Virus record (IMG/VR): IMGVR_UViG_3300048928_000634
Coordinates: 1-23,273 of that record
Reading direction: 5' to 3' (one strand)
DNA length: 23,273 nucleotides
From: a virus
The translations under genes were made by a program, and so were the position numbers. The notes below the pieces were generated by a model that worked only from the letters and a program-made list of their open reading frames with translations, ran no database searches and was not told the DNA's origin. Shown in pieces: positions 1-8,037 of this stretch (the first letter of the stretch is position 1; every line of letters begins with the position of its first letter).

Positions 1-1032
1 TTACTCTGGTGTAAGCTCGTAAGGAGTGAACCTAATCACCTCCTCCCCAAACCACGCATTTAACTCCTTAAACCGTTCCTGCAATGGCGTTAGCTCATTA
101 CGCACAAATACCTGTGATGCCTTAACCGAATCACCAAATCCGCCGCTGTTCTCAGGAATGATGCCCATCATCTGAGGTGGCACACGGTGCGCGCACAGCA
201 AATCGTTCTGGCTGGCTTTCTTGATGTTAAAGAAATCATCTTTCGTCGCAACTTCGCTCAGCGGCAAAATCTTGATCCCGTCCGGCTTGCCGTTCGGTGC
301 GTACATGAACAGGTTGCGGAAATTGCCCAGGCCTTTTGTGTCACGCATCGCCTTACGCATCTGGTCAATATCACTGCTGCTTTGTGCAGCGTCGGTCATG
401 TACAGGATATACCCGGCGTGCGCACCGTTCTGGTAATACTTGCGGCGGAACAGCGTTGCGGCCTCGTTGAGCCAGGCTGAGTTCAGGGCGCTGAGGTATT
501 CCGGCAGGCCGTACAGTTCCTGATTAATATCCGGTTCAATCAGATGAAACACGCTACCGGCTTCAAACAGATGCGCGTCCTTCCACTGCTGCACAAACCA
601 GTAAGTGTCAGGCTCAACCCCGCGCCGCGCATATTTGGCGGGCACCGTTTTCATCACCACGGCGTCGCCGAGCTGGTTGCGGATCACCTCTAAAAACGCA
701 TTTCCGAATACCAGGTAATCCAGGGCAAACCGGCTGAATTCCTGCTGTGATAACAGCGGGTGCGGGACAAAGGTCGAGGCCAGAATATTCCGTTTCACAT
801 ACAGCGACGAGCTGTGATGCACCGCAGCACGCAGCGTGCGAGCCAGTCCGTCAAAGCTGACCGGCGGCTCGTACCACTGGCCGTTCCCCGTGCATTCGAT
901 GTAATCCAGGATTTCGCGGCGGTCTAATACCGGTGTCGGGTCGCCAAAGCTGAACGCCTCCGCGCCGCCGGTATGCTGTGCGGTTGCTGTAACGGTTGTC
1001 TGTGCCGCCTTGCGGAATTTGCGCTTACTCAT
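1..1032 (-). CDS. Q: Portal protein gpQ (P2-like)
   Basis: This 343-residue protein is the capsid portal vertex: a ring at one head corner through which DNA is pumped in and to which the tail attaches. It matches P2 gpQ in length (about 344 residues) and in sequence. The portal core is recognisable as the ELYGLPEYLSALNS stretch, followed by FRRKYYQNGAHAGYI and the HRVPPQMMGI segment near the C terminus. The ATG reads from 1032 and the stop is the first three bases of the window, so the gene is complete. It lies one base downstream of the terminase gene on the same strand, as in P2, where both are transcribed from the late promoter between P and O. The phage cos site is expected just outside the left edge and is not visible here. 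Confidence 0.96.
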   Translation of the reverse strand: MSKRKFRKAAQTTVTATAQHTGGAEAFSFGDPTPVLDRREILDYIECTGNGQWYEPPVSFDGLARTLRAAVHHSSSLYVKRNILASTFVPHPLLSQQEFSRFALDYLVFGNAFLEVIRNQLGDAVVMKTVPAKYARRGVEPDTYWFVQQWKDAHLFEAGSVFHLIEPDINQELYGLPEYLSALNSAWLNEAATLFRRKYYQNGAHAGYILYMTDAAQSSSDIDQMRKAMRDTKGLGNFRNLFMYAPNGKPDGIKILPLSEVATKDDFFNIKKASQNDLLCAHRVPPQMMGIIPENSGGFGDSVKASQVFVRNELTPLQERFKELNAWFGEEVIRFTPYELTPE

Positions 1033-1033
1033 A

Positions 1034-2800
1034 TTAATAAAACTCCAGGATGTTAGGGCTTTGGCCGCCGTTTGCGGCGGTCAGCGGTTCGTTGAGCAGG
1101 GCGTGCATGATTGCCCAGGCGACATCCGCGTGGCTGGCTTCCTCGCTGCGGCTGGCCTCATAGGTGGAACGGCTGCCGCTGGCGGTCATGGTTTTGCGAA
1201 TTGCCATGAATGACGAGGTGATGTCTTTGTGGTTGGTGTCGTACTCCAGGCGGCCGGACGTGATGGTGTCTTTTGCTTTCAATACCATTTTTGTCTTCGT
1301 TTCCGGGCTGTAGCGGATTTCCATTGCGGCGGGGAAGAACTGCCGGACAAGCTGGAACACGCCCTGGCCGATGCCGGTGGCGTCCACGCCGATGTATTCC
1401 ACGCAGTAGCGTTTTGTTAACGCCTCAATGCTTTTCGCCTGGGCGGCAAAATCCATGCCTTTCCACTGATGGCGTTCCAGCACGCGGAACTTGCCACCGT
1501 CCACCAGCGGCGGAGCCACCACCGCGCAGCCTGCACTGTCGCCGGTGTGTGACGGGTCGTAACCAATCCAGACGGCGCGATAGCCAAACGGACGCACGGC
1601 GAACGGGCTGAAATCCTCCCATTCCTCCGCGCTTTCCACCATGCAACGCTGCAGCTCGGCGAACGGGAATACCGACGTCTGATCGTCAACAAACTCGCAC
1701 ATGAACAGGTTGCGGAAATCCTCGGCGCTGTTTTCCTGTTTCAGCGTGTCGATGTTAAACAGGTTGCAGCCACCGGCCATCGCATCCTCAATGGTGACGA
1801 TTTGCCGCCACTGACCGTCCTCACAAAGCCGCCCCTTTGCCAGGGCGTGATGGCCGATATCCAGCTCAATCCTGTCGTTTCGGTTTTCCCGTCCCTTGTT
1901 AAACAGCTCGCCTGACCAGAACGAATAAGCGCCGTGCGTCAGAGCTGACGGGGTGGAGAAATAGGTGGTGCGCAGATGTTCCTGTGAGGCCATGCCGCTG
2001 GCGACCTTGCGCAGCTTCTGGAAGTTCGGGATCCAAAAGATTTCGTCCACGTACAGGTCGCCATTGTGACTTTGGGCGGTGTTGGAATTGGTGCCTAAGA
2101 AAATCAGCTTTGCGCCGTTGTTGCCGATCACAATCGGGTCGCCGGTCAGCTCGACATCAACCTGGCGGGCAAACTGAATGATGTACTCACGGAACACGTA
2201 AGCCTGGGTTTTACTGGCGGAGAGAAAAATCTGGTTATGGCCGGTTGCCAGGGCGCGCAGTAACGCTTCGCGGGCAAAGAAGAACGTTGCACCAATCTGT
2301 CGGGATTTGAGAATGTCACGGATACGGTGTTTAAGCCCTGCGTCATACCACACGCGCTGATACTGGAAGCACTGGGCCAGAAAAATATCCTCCAGTTTCT
2401 CCAGCGCTTCTTCACTGAAATAGTTCTTAGTCGGCTTCTTACGTTCTCCCTTATTTCGGTTGGCAACGTTGGGATTTAAATCCACCTCGTTTCCGCTCTG
2501 GCCGTAGCGGTTCACCCTGGCCAGGCGTTCCATTAACCGGCCTAACGCCTCCATCTCCTTGTAATCGGCATTCCCTTTGACGTCTTTGGTGGTGAGCTGA
2601 ATCAGGCGCGCTTCCAGGCTGGACTCCACGCGGGCAATGGGCGCGACGTTGTCCCAGGCGTTGCGTGTTTTCCAGCTCTGCACCGTCGGTATTTTTTGGT
2701 TCAGCATCTCCGCAATCTGACGCACAGAAAACCCCTGCCAGTAAAGCAGTGCCGCCTGTCGCCGTGGGTCGCTGATGGTGGTTGAGTTTGTCATTTTCAT
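1034..2800 (-). CDS. P: Terminase large subunit gpP (ATPase/nuclease)
   Basis: This is the packaging motor: it hydrolyses ATP to drive DNA into the prohead and cuts the concatemer at cos. With the ATG at 2800 it has 588 residues, close to P2 gpP (about 590). Residues 15-48 form a helix-turn-helix with the P2-like DPRRQAALLYWQGFS. A Walker A-like SRQIGATFF is at about 166-174 and a Walker B-like YVDE at 250-253. The C-terminal RNase H-like nuclease shows acidic residues in GYDPSHTGDS (D415), IGVDATG (D473) and SHADVAW (D559). The frame stays open to a GTG at 2845 (603 residues). I prefer the ATG at 2800 or 2794 because P2 homology starts there, but neither has a good Shine-Dalgarno sequence. 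Confidence 0.95.
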   Translation of the reverse strand: MKMTNSTTISDPRRQAALLYWQGFSVRQIAEMLNQKIPTVQSWKTRNAWDNVAPIARVESSLEARLIQLTTKDVKGNADYKEMEALGRLMERLARVNRYGQSGNEVDLNPNVANRNKGERKKPTKNYFSEEALEKLEDIFLAQCFQYQRVWYDAGLKHRIRDILKSRQIGATFFFAREALLRALATGHNQIFLSASKTQAYVFREYIIQFARQVDVELTGDPIVIGNNGAKLIFLGTNSNTAQSHNGDLYVDEIFWIPNFQKLRKVASGMASQEHLRTTYFSTPSALTHGAYSFWSGELFNKGRENRNDRIELDIGHHALAKGRLCEDGQWRQIVTIEDAMAGGCNLFNIDTLKQENSAEDFRNLFMCEFVDDQTSVFPFAELQRCMVESAEEWEDFSPFAVRPFGYRAVWIGYDPSHTGDSAGCAVVAPPLVDGGKFRVLERHQWKGMDFAAQAKSIEALTKRYCVEYIGVDATGIGQGVFQLVRQFFPAAMEIRYSPETKTKMVLKAKDTITSGRLEYDTNHKDITSSFMAIRKTMTASGSRSTYEASRSEEASHADVAWAIMHALLNEPLTAANGGQSPNILEFY

Positions 2801-2845
2801 GACTGCCACGTTAACGGGCGGCCTGCTGATTTTCCTGCTGTCCAC

Positions 2846-2866
2846 GTTGTGCCATCAAGCATCAAC
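2846..2866. promoter_or_regulatory. Candidate Ogr-binding box for the divergent P and O late promoters
   Basis: The sequence is GTTGT-GCCATCAAGCA-TCAAC, 21 bp with outer dyad symmetry (GTTG/CAAC). The same arrangement is found upstream of V (9535) and FI (15053). In P2, Ogr/Delta activates late promoters through a TGT-N12-ACA element centred near -55. This copy has the TGT half but only an approximate right half. It lies between the divergent P and O genes, where P2 has its PP and PO promoters. No clear -10 element was identified, so this is a motif-level call. Confidence 0.5.
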
Positions 2867-2944
2867 CCGCATCGGCTGGCGGTGTCGGGCGTGTGTCTGG
2901 AAACTTGGATTTCTCAGAAGCACACACCGACTGGAGTCCGACAC

Positions 2945-3796
2945 ATGGCAACAAAAGCAAAGCGCTTTCGTATCTGTACCGAAGGGGCAACCACTGACGG
3001 ACGCGAAATTACCCGCGACTGGATTGAACAGATGGCGGCGACCTATGACCCGAAGGTCTACGGCGCACGCATTAACATGGAGCACATCAAGGGCTATTTC
3101 CCTGACAGTGCGTTTCGCATGTACGGCGATGTCACCGGCGTCTATGCCGAAGAAGTGGCAGACGGTGCCCTGAAAGGCAAGCTGGCACTGTATGCCGATA
3201 TCGACCCGACGCCGGATTTAGTGTCGATGGTGAAAGCCCGCCAGAAGGTTTACACCTCCATTGAAGTGAACCCTTCGTTTTCGGACACCGGCAAAGCCTA
3301 CCTGATCGGCCTGGCCGTGACCGACAGCCCCGCCAGCCTCGGCACCGAGTACCTGCAGTTCAGCGCGAAGGCACAGCAAAACCCGCTGGCGAGCCGCAAA
3401 CAGGATGCCGGAAACCTCTTTACCGCCGCCGAAGAAACGGCGTTTGAGTTTGAGGAAGAGAAACCGGCTGCGCCGTCGCTGTTCTCCCGCGTGAAACAAC
3501 TGCTGTCCAGTAAATCCGCCTCGGATGATGCCCGCTTTAAAGACGTGCACGACGCGGTGGAAGCGGTGGTGGAACACGTCGAAACCGGCATGCAAGCCAC
3601 TGATGAAAAGCTGTCCGCGCTGCAAACCTCACTGACGGAACGCCTCAACGTGCTGGAACAAACCGCGAAAGATGACCGCGAACAGTTCAGCGCGCTGAAA
3701 GGCAAGCTGGAGAAGTCCGCGCCGCAGAACTACACGCAGCGCCCTGTTTCCAGCGGCGGCGGCAAGGGTGATGCAGCCCATTTCACCGACTGCTAA
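2945..3796 (+). CDS. O: Capsid scaffold/protease gpO
   Basis: This 283-residue protein is the internal scaffold for capsid assembly and the protease that processes the capsid, portal and itself. In P2 gpO the N-terminal half is a serine protease with triad D19/H48/S107, and the C-terminal helices scaffold the coat protein. The equivalents here are D18 (TTDG), H47 (INMEHIKG) and S105 (YTSIE), so the triad looks intact. Residues from about 215 onward are helical and charged, as expected for the scaffold part. The ATG at 2945 is chosen because homology starts there and GGAG lies about 8 bases upstream; the frame extends upstream to 2849 without homology. It is the first gene of the head operon. 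Confidence 0.95.
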   Translation: MATKAKRFRICTEGATTDGREITRDWIEQMAATYDPKVYGARINMEHIKGYFPDSAFRMYGDVTGVYAEEVADGALKGKLALYADIDPTPDLVSMVKARQKVYTSIEVNPSFSDTGKAYLIGLAVTDSPASLGTEYLQFSAKAQQNPLASRKQDAGNLFTAAEETAFEFEEEKPAAPSLFSRVKQLLSSKSASDDARFKDVHDAVEAVVEHVETGMQATDEKLSALQTSLTERLNVLEQTAKDDREQFSALKGKLEKSAPQNYTQRPVSSGGGKGDAAHFTDC

Positions 3797-3842
3797 GTAC
3801 AACGCTCGCAATTAATCCGTTAACCCATTTGGAAAAAAACGC

Positions 3843-4907
3843 ATGAAACAAACAACCCGCTTTAAATTTAACGCCTACCTGTCCCGCATTGCCGAACTGA
3901 ACTCGGTGGATACCGGCGACCTGGATAAAAAATTCAGCGTGGAGCCGTCGGTGACGCAAACGCTGATGACCCGCGTGCAGGAATCCTCTGCCTTCCTGCA
4001 GATGATTAACATCATTCCGGTGGATGAAATGAAGGGTGAAAAGGTCGGCGTGGGCGTGTCCGGCTCCATTGCCAGCACAGCGGATACCACCGGCGACGGT
4101 GAGCGCAAAACTGCTGACTTCAATACCCTGACCGCTGAGGGTTACGAGTGCCGTCAGACGAACTACGATTTCCATTTCCGCTACTCCACGCTCGATCTCT
4201 GGGCGCGCTATCAGGATTTCCAGGCGCGTTTACGTGACGCCATCGTGAAACGCCAGGCGCTGGATCGCATCACCATCGGTTTTAACGGCGTTGAGCGTGC
4301 AGCGACATCGAACCGCACCAAAAACCCGCTGTTGCAGGACGTGAACGTGGGCTGGCTGCAAAAGTACCGCAACAATGCGCCGGAGCGCGTGATGAGCAAA
4401 ATTCTCGGCGATGATGACGCCGTGATTTCCGAGACCGTTCGCGTCGGTGCCGGGGGTGACTTTGAGAACCTGGACGCGCTGGTGATGGACGCCACCAACA
4501 ACATGGTTGACCCGATTTATCAGGACGATACCGGCCTGGTGGTGATCTGTGGTCGTCAGCTGCTGGCGGACAAGTATTTCCCGCTGGTGAACAAGGCGCA
4601 GGAGAACTCCGAAAGCCTGGCGGCGGATATGATTATCAGCCAGAAGCGCATCGGTAACTTACCGGCGGTGCGTGTACCTGGCTTCCCTGCCAATGCCTTC
4701 ATGATCACCCGCCTGGATAACCTGTCCATTTACTGGCAGGACGGCACGCACCGCCGCCACATCGAAGAAGTGCCGAAACGTGACCGCATCGAAAACTACG
4801 AATCCATTAATGAGGATTTCGTGGTGGAAGACTATCGCGGCGGCTGCCTGGTCGAAAACATCCAGCTCGGCACCTTCAAAGCTGCCGCGCCTGAATCAGC
4901 GGAATAA
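3843..4907 (+). CDS. N: Major capsid protein precursor gpN
   Basis: This 354-residue protein is the coat subunit of the icosahedral head (P2 gpN is 357 residues). It starts MKQTTRFKFNAYLSRIAELN and contains P2-family features such as NIIPVDEMKGEKVGVGV, RQTNYDFHFRY, and the C-terminal IENYESINEDFVVEDYRG. In P2 the first roughly 31 residues are removed by gpO, and the N terminus here has the same character. It follows O after 46 bases with a modest GGAAAA ribosome site. Codon use is typical of a highly expressed enterobacterial phage gene. Confidence 0.97.
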   Translation: MKQTTRFKFNAYLSRIAELNSVDTGDLDKKFSVEPSVTQTLMTRVQESSAFLQMINIIPVDEMKGEKVGVGVSGSIASTADTTGDGERKTADFNTLTAEGYECRQTNYDFHFRYSTLDLWARYQDFQARLRDAIVKRQALDRITIGFNGVERAATSNRTKNPLLQDVNVGWLQKYRNNAPERVMSKILGDDDAVISETVRVGAGGDFENLDALVMDATNNMVDPIYQDDTGLVVICGRQLLADKYFPLVNKAQENSESLAADMIISQKRIGNLPAVRVPGFPANAFMITRLDNLSIYWQDGTHRRHIEEVPKRDRIENYESINEDFVVEDYRGGCLVENIQLGTFKAAAPESAE

Positions 4908-4918
4908 AGGGGGACGTC

Positions 4919-5575
4919 ATGATTAGCCCTTGCCGTCGTCACATGTTGCGACAGTCAGCCATCAACGCCGCACAGCAGGCCGCCGGTCAGTTGACCCATG
5001 CCACCGGCTACGAACTGCAAATGCAAAAGCTCAATGCCGATAAACAGGCACTGCACAAGATCCAGTCCTTCCAGGACAAGGCGGCGTTAAAACGCAAGCT
5101 GTTGCCGGAATACGCCCCGTGGGTGTCGGGCGTACTCGCCGAAGGGAACGGCGCGCAGGATGCCATCCTGATGACCGTCATGATCTGGCGGGTTGACGCC
5201 GGTGACATTGCCGGTGCGCTGAACATTGCACGTTACGCCTTTAAACACCGGCTCGCGATGCCGTTCGGCACCCGCACGGCGGGCTGTGCCTTCACTGAGG
5301 AAGTGATCGACCAGGCTGTACGTGCCCGCACCGCCGGTGAACCGGTCAGCATTGAGCTGATGCTGGAAGTGCTGGAACTGACTGACGGTGAGGATATGCC
5401 CGATAAAGTCCGTGCCCAGTTGCACAAAATTATCGGCTATCTCTACCGCGACGGCGGCAAGGACACGTTAGCCCTGGAGCGTCTGAAAAGTGCCTTAATT
5501 CTCGATGGCAAATCAGGCGTGAAAAAAGACATTGAGCGCCTGGAATCTGCCATTAAAAAGGCATCCGGCAGCTAA
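4919..5575 (+). CDS. M: Terminase small subunit gpM
   Basis: This is the small terminase, which recognises the cos region and recruits gpP. The protein has 218 residues. P2-family blocks include ILMTVMIWRVDAGDIAGALNIARYA in part, FTEEV, and LHKIIGYLYRDGG. The ATG at 4919 follows a strong AAGGGGGA site 11 bases after N. It is about 30 residues shorter than P2 gpM (247): the lysine/arginine/proline-rich C-terminal tail of P2 gpM is absent and the protein stops after AIKKASGS. The stop is followed by a 95-base spacer. I see no clean frameshift restoring the tail, so this is probably a natural short form. Confidence 0.93.
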   Translation: MISPCRRHMLRQSAINAAQQAAGQLTHATGYELQMQKLNADKQALHKIQSFQDKAALKRKLLPEYAPWVSGVLAEGNGAQDAILMTVMIWRVDAGDIAGALNIARYAFKHRLAMPFGTRTAGCAFTEEVIDQAVRARTAGEPVSIELMLEVLELTDGEDMPDKVRAQLHKIIGYLYRDGGKDTLALERLKSALILDGKSGVKKDIERLESAIKKASGS

Positions 5576-5670
5576 AAAGCATGCGCCCCGCGCAGGGCGG
5601 CACGCCAGCCGCGACAGGTCTTTGACCTTATTCGACGCTGGCGTCCACCGCCCCCCATTCAGAGGTCATT

Positions 5671-6141
5671 ATGTCTCTTGTTGTACCTGCACCGAAACCG
5701 GACGCCGCGACGGAACCCGCGATTAAAAATACCCACTTTTGGCCTGATGTGGATCCGGTTGAGCTGCGCGACACGCTGCGCCTGGAGGGCACCGTCACGG
5801 CGAAAAGGCTGCGCACCGCCGCAAAGTTTGCAATGACCGAGGTGAACGCCGAGCTGTTCAGCTTTCGTGAGGCGCAGATTTCGCAGGGCTTTAAACGCCT
5901 GGCGGATGTCCCCGCCGATCAGATTGACGATGAAAGCGTGAAGGTCTGCGCCTATCAGCGCGCCGTGGCGTCTATTGCCGCCGCGTTTCTGGCGGAGCGT
6001 TACCCGAATAACGACACCACCGATAGGGGCAGCCAAAAGGCCGAAATCGTGGAAAGCACGGTGGATGATTTATGGCGTGACGGACGCAATGCAATCAGCG
6101 ACGTCGCCGGTGTGTCTCACTGCATCATCGGGCTGCTCTGA
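5671..6141 (+). CDS. L: Head completion/stabilisation protein gpL
   Basis: This 156-residue protein is the P2 gpL-type head completion protein, which stabilises filled capsids and forms part of the head-tail connector (P2 gpL is 169 residues). The recognisable core is FWPDVDPVELRDTLRLEGTV near the N terminus and a C-terminal region around ESTVDDLWRDGRNAISDVAGV. The ATG at 5671 has AGAGG 6 bases upstream. The stop overlaps the start of X by one base (TGATG), so translation of X is probably coupled to L. Confidence 0.93.
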   Translation: MSLVVPAPKPDAATEPAIKNTHFWPDVDPVELRDTLRLEGTVTAKRLRTAAKFAMTEVNAELFSFREAQISQGFKRLADVPADQIDDESVKVCAYQRAVASIAAAFLAERYPNNDTTDRGSQKAEIVESTVDDLWRDGRNAISDVAGVSHCIIGLL

Positions 6142-6344
6142 TGAAAGTCTATGCCGAACAGGGCGACACCGTGGATCTGCTTTGCTGGCGGTATTACGGG
6201 CGCACGGGATCGGTAGTTGTACAGGTTTACGCGGCTAACGTTGGTTTAGCCGCACAGGGGGCAATTCTGCCCCATGGCTACGCGGTGGAGCTGCCGGATA
6301 TAAGCCTGTCCGCAGTCAGCGAAACCGTCTCACTTTGGGACTGA
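6141..6344 (+). CDS. X: Tail protein gpX (LysM-like)
   Basis: This 67-residue protein is the P2 gpX family tail protein (67 residues in P2 as well). It reads as a single LysM-like fold: an MKVYAEQGDTVDLLCWRYYG start, then LPHGYAVELPDI. The family takes part in tail assembly, possibly by attaching to the hub or tail terminus. It starts inside the L stop codon, and its own TGA overlaps the start of the holin gene in the same TGATG fashion, so L, X and the holin form a tightly coupled translational run. Confidence 0.93.
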   Translation: MKVYAEQGDTVDLLCWRYYGRTGSVVVQVYAANVGLAAQGAILPHGYAVELPDISLSAVSETVSLWD

Positions 6345-6559
6345 TGACCATGGAGCGCATCACCTCGTTTATCTGTTACTGCGTCGCGGCCTTTCTTGCC
6401 TGGCTCGGCGCAATGTCACCGCAGGATATCGCCTTTCTGGTGGGGGCAGGCGTCGGCGTCGCGACTTTCCTGGTGAACTGGTACTACCGGCGCAAAACCT
6501 ACCGCCTGCTGAAAGCAATGGGCGTCAGAGGGGACATTAATGCAGCCATCAATCGTTAG
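6344..6559 (+). CDS. Class II holin (HP1/21-type), replaces P2 gene Y
   Basis: This 71-residue membrane protein has two hydrophobic segments, at about residues 6-24 (ITSFICYCVAAFLAWLG) and 29-46 (AFLVGAGVGVATFLVNW), followed by a basic tail (YYRRKTYRLLKA). That topology and size fit class II holins, which form pinholes that depolarise the inner membrane and release SAR endolysins. It sits where P2 has holin Y (93 residues, three segments) but does not resemble it, so the lysis cassette is mosaic. The start at 6344 overlaps the X stop (TGATG); a second ATG at 6350 is possible. The 3' end overlaps the endolysin start by 20 bases. Confidence 0.85.
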   Translation: MTMERITSFICYCVAAFLAWLGAMSPQDIAFLVGAGVGVATFLVNWYYRRKTYRLLKAMGVRGDINAAINR

Positions 6560-7049
6560 ACGCTGCGCCGTCGCCGCTATCCTGGCGATTGCCGCACTGC
6601 TGCCGCAAACGCCCACGTTGAAAACCTCCGCCGCCGGTCTGGCACTGATTGCCGATTTTGAAGGCTGCCGCCTGTCGGCCTATCAGTGCAGCGCAGGCGT
6701 CTGGACAAACGGCATCGGGCACACCGCAGGCGTGAAGCCGCAAACGCAAATCAGCGAGCGGCAGGCCGCCGTTAACCTGGTGGAGGACGTGATGCGGGTG
6801 GAGAAAGGCATTGCGCGCTGCATGCCGGTTGCCATGCCGCAGCCGGTGTATGACGCCGTGGTGTCGTTTGCGTTCAACGTCGGCGTGACGGCGGCGTGCA
6901 AGTCAACCCTGGCGTTTTTCATCAACAAAGGGCGATGGCGGGACGCCTGCGAGCAGTTGCCGCGCTGGGTGTTTGTGAACGGTGTCCGCGTCACCGGCCT
7001 GGAGCGCCGCCGCGCGAATGAGCTGGCCTACTGTCTGCGGGGTGTCTGA
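6540..7049 (+). CDS. K: SAR endolysin (GH24 lysozyme), P1 Lyz-like cysteine arrangement
   Basis: This 169-residue muramidase cuts the peptidoglycan glycan chain. The N terminus (residues 4-22) is a weakly hydrophobic signal-anchor-release segment rich in Ala, Ile and Leu, after two arginines. The catalytic signature is E41, eight residues, C50, five residues, T56 (GCRLSAYQC then WTNGIGHT). The middle position is Cys instead of the usual Asp. With C43 and with C9 in the SAR segment, this mirrors P1 Lyz, where a C44-C51 disulfide blocks the active site until the SAR cysteine swaps in after membrane release. AGAGGGG lies 6 bases before the ATG. The position corresponds to P2 K, hence the symbol, although the protein is a different subtype. 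Confidence 0.92.
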   Translation: MQPSIVRRCAVAAILAIAALLPQTPTLKTSAAGLALIADFEGCRLSAYQCSAGVWTNGIGHTAGVKPQTQISERQAAVNLVEDVMRVEKGIARCMPVAMPQPVYDAVVSFAFNVGVTAACKSTLAFFINKGRWRDACEQLPRWVFVNGVRVTGLERRRANELAYCLRGV

Positions 7050-7474
7050 TGCGCATTTTAATTGTGTTACTGCTGGCGGCGCTTGCCCTGGCGGGGCTGC
7101 AAACCTGGCGGATTGGTGGCCTGCATGATGAAGCCGACCAGGCGCAGCGCATTATCGGCACGCTGTCCGCCGGTATTGAAAGCCGAGACAACGCCATTAA
7201 CCGCCTGAACGATGAAGCACTGAGGCGCGAACGCCAGGAACAAAGCCTGCGTACACAGCTCTCACAAGCGGGGCAGTTAGCGCGGGATCGTGAAATTCAC
7301 CTTCAAAGGTTACTCAATGAAAATCAGGAAATGCGCGATTGGTACGGCGCTCGTCTGCCTGATGGCATTGGCCGGATGCACCAACGCCCCGCCTTTACCA
7401 GCGCCGCAGATTATTTACATTGGCTGTCCGGCGGTAACGAGCTGCCCGATACCGGCAAGCTCACCGGTCACTAA
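7049..7474 (+). CDS. lysB: i-spanin, Rz-like (LysB)
   Basis: This 141-residue protein is the inner-membrane spanin subunit, which with Rz1 disrupts the outer membrane at the end of lysis. A single N-terminal hydrophobic segment (about residues 2-18, ILIVLLLAALALAGL) is followed by a long charged helical periplasmic region up to about residue 95, then a WYGARLPDGIGRMHQRPAF segment typical of P2 LysB/Rz proteins. The start overlaps the endolysin stop (TGATG). The Rz1 gene starts inside it in another frame, the usual nested spanin layout. P2 LysA, the lysis-timing membrane protein, has no counterpart here. Confidence 0.9.
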   Translation: MRILIVLLLAALALAGLQTWRIGGLHDEADQAQRIIGTLSAGIESRDNAINRLNDEALRRERQEQSLRTQLSQAGQLARDREIHLQRLLNENQEMRDWYGARLPDGIGRMHQRPAFTSAADYLHWLSGGNELPDTGKLTGH

Positions 7475-7607
7475 CGGCGATTTAAGCAGTGATGTCAGAA
7501 ACCTGGAGGCCGAGCTGGTTGCCTGCGGCCTCCAGGTGGAAGCGGTCAAACAATGCCAGGAGGAACACCGTGTTAAAACCCGCACAGCTTCGAAAAGCGT
7601 TAACTGA
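7317..7607 (+). CDS. lysC: o-spanin, Rz1-like lipoprotein (LysC)
   Basis: This 96-residue outer-membrane lipoprotein is the partner of LysB. It starts in a different frame inside lysB at an ATG preceded by AAGG. MKIRKC is followed by a hydrophobic stretch and a LAGC lipobox, so the mature protein would begin at C21. The next stretch is proline-rich (TNAPPLPAPQ), as in Rz1 proteins, with cysteine pairs further on. It extends 133 bases past the lysB stop and runs 38 bases into gene R, so three reading frames share a short region. An upstream in-frame start at 7290 is less likely because it would displace the signal peptide. Confidence 0.88.
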   Translation: MKIRKCAIGTALVCLMALAGCTNAPPLPAPQIIYIGCPAVTSCPIPASSPVTNGDLSSDVRNLEAELVACGLQVEAVKQCQEEHRVKTRTASKSVN

Positions 7608-8037
7608 CGCCGTGCCGGTGCTGCAAACCAGCCCCGACACCCTGCGGATGTTTGTGGATAACGGGCGCATCGTTTCCACGTTAGCCAGCTCGCTGTCGTT
7701 TGAATACCAGTATCAGACCGAGTTGCTGATCACCAACTTTGCCCAGGACTGCGATCTGATCATTGTGCCCATTCTGGCCTGGTTGCGTGAGAACCAGCCG
7801 GACATTATGGCGACGCCGGAAAAGCAGCAGACCGGCTTTAAATTTAAGGCCGATATGCTCGATGATGGTGCCTACGATATCGCTATTGATGTGCAACTCA
7901 CCGAGCGCGTGATTGTGAAACAGATTGATGCCGGTCTGCACGTGGAGCATTTTCCGGAACCGCCGCTGCCGGAGCCGGTGGAAAGGCCGCGTGAACTGTA
8001 CCTGCACGGCGAGTTAGTGAGCCAGTGGCATGAGTGA
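7570..8037 (+). CDS. R: Tail completion protein gpR
   Basis: This 155-residue protein is exactly the length of P2 gpR, a tail completion protein needed for joining heads to tails. P2-identical blocks include LKPAQLRKALTDAVPVL, MFVDNG, LAWLRENQPDIM, and the C-terminal PEPVERPRELYLHGELVS. The start is a GTG at 7570 with AGGAGG 7 bases upstream; the frame runs open to 7489 but homology begins at the GTG. It overlaps lysC at its 5' end and gene S by 8 bases at its 3' end. Confidence 0.95.
   Translation: MLKPAQLRKALTDAVPVLQTSPDTLRMFVDNGRIVSTLASSLSFEYQYQTELLITNFAQDCDLIIVPILAWLRENQPDIMATPEKQQTGFKFKADMLDDGAYDIAIDVQLTERVIVKQIDAGLHVEHFPEPPLPEPVERPRELYLHGELVSQWHE

Noticed and set aside
1-60. Search for the P2 cos site at the left edge
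   Set aside because: The window begins at the Q stop codon; cos should lie outside the window.
5532-5726. Frame overlapping the end of M, tested as a frameshifted gpM tail
   Set aside because: It reads KKHAPRAGRHASRD and does not resemble the P2 gpM basic tail; no slippery site is evident.
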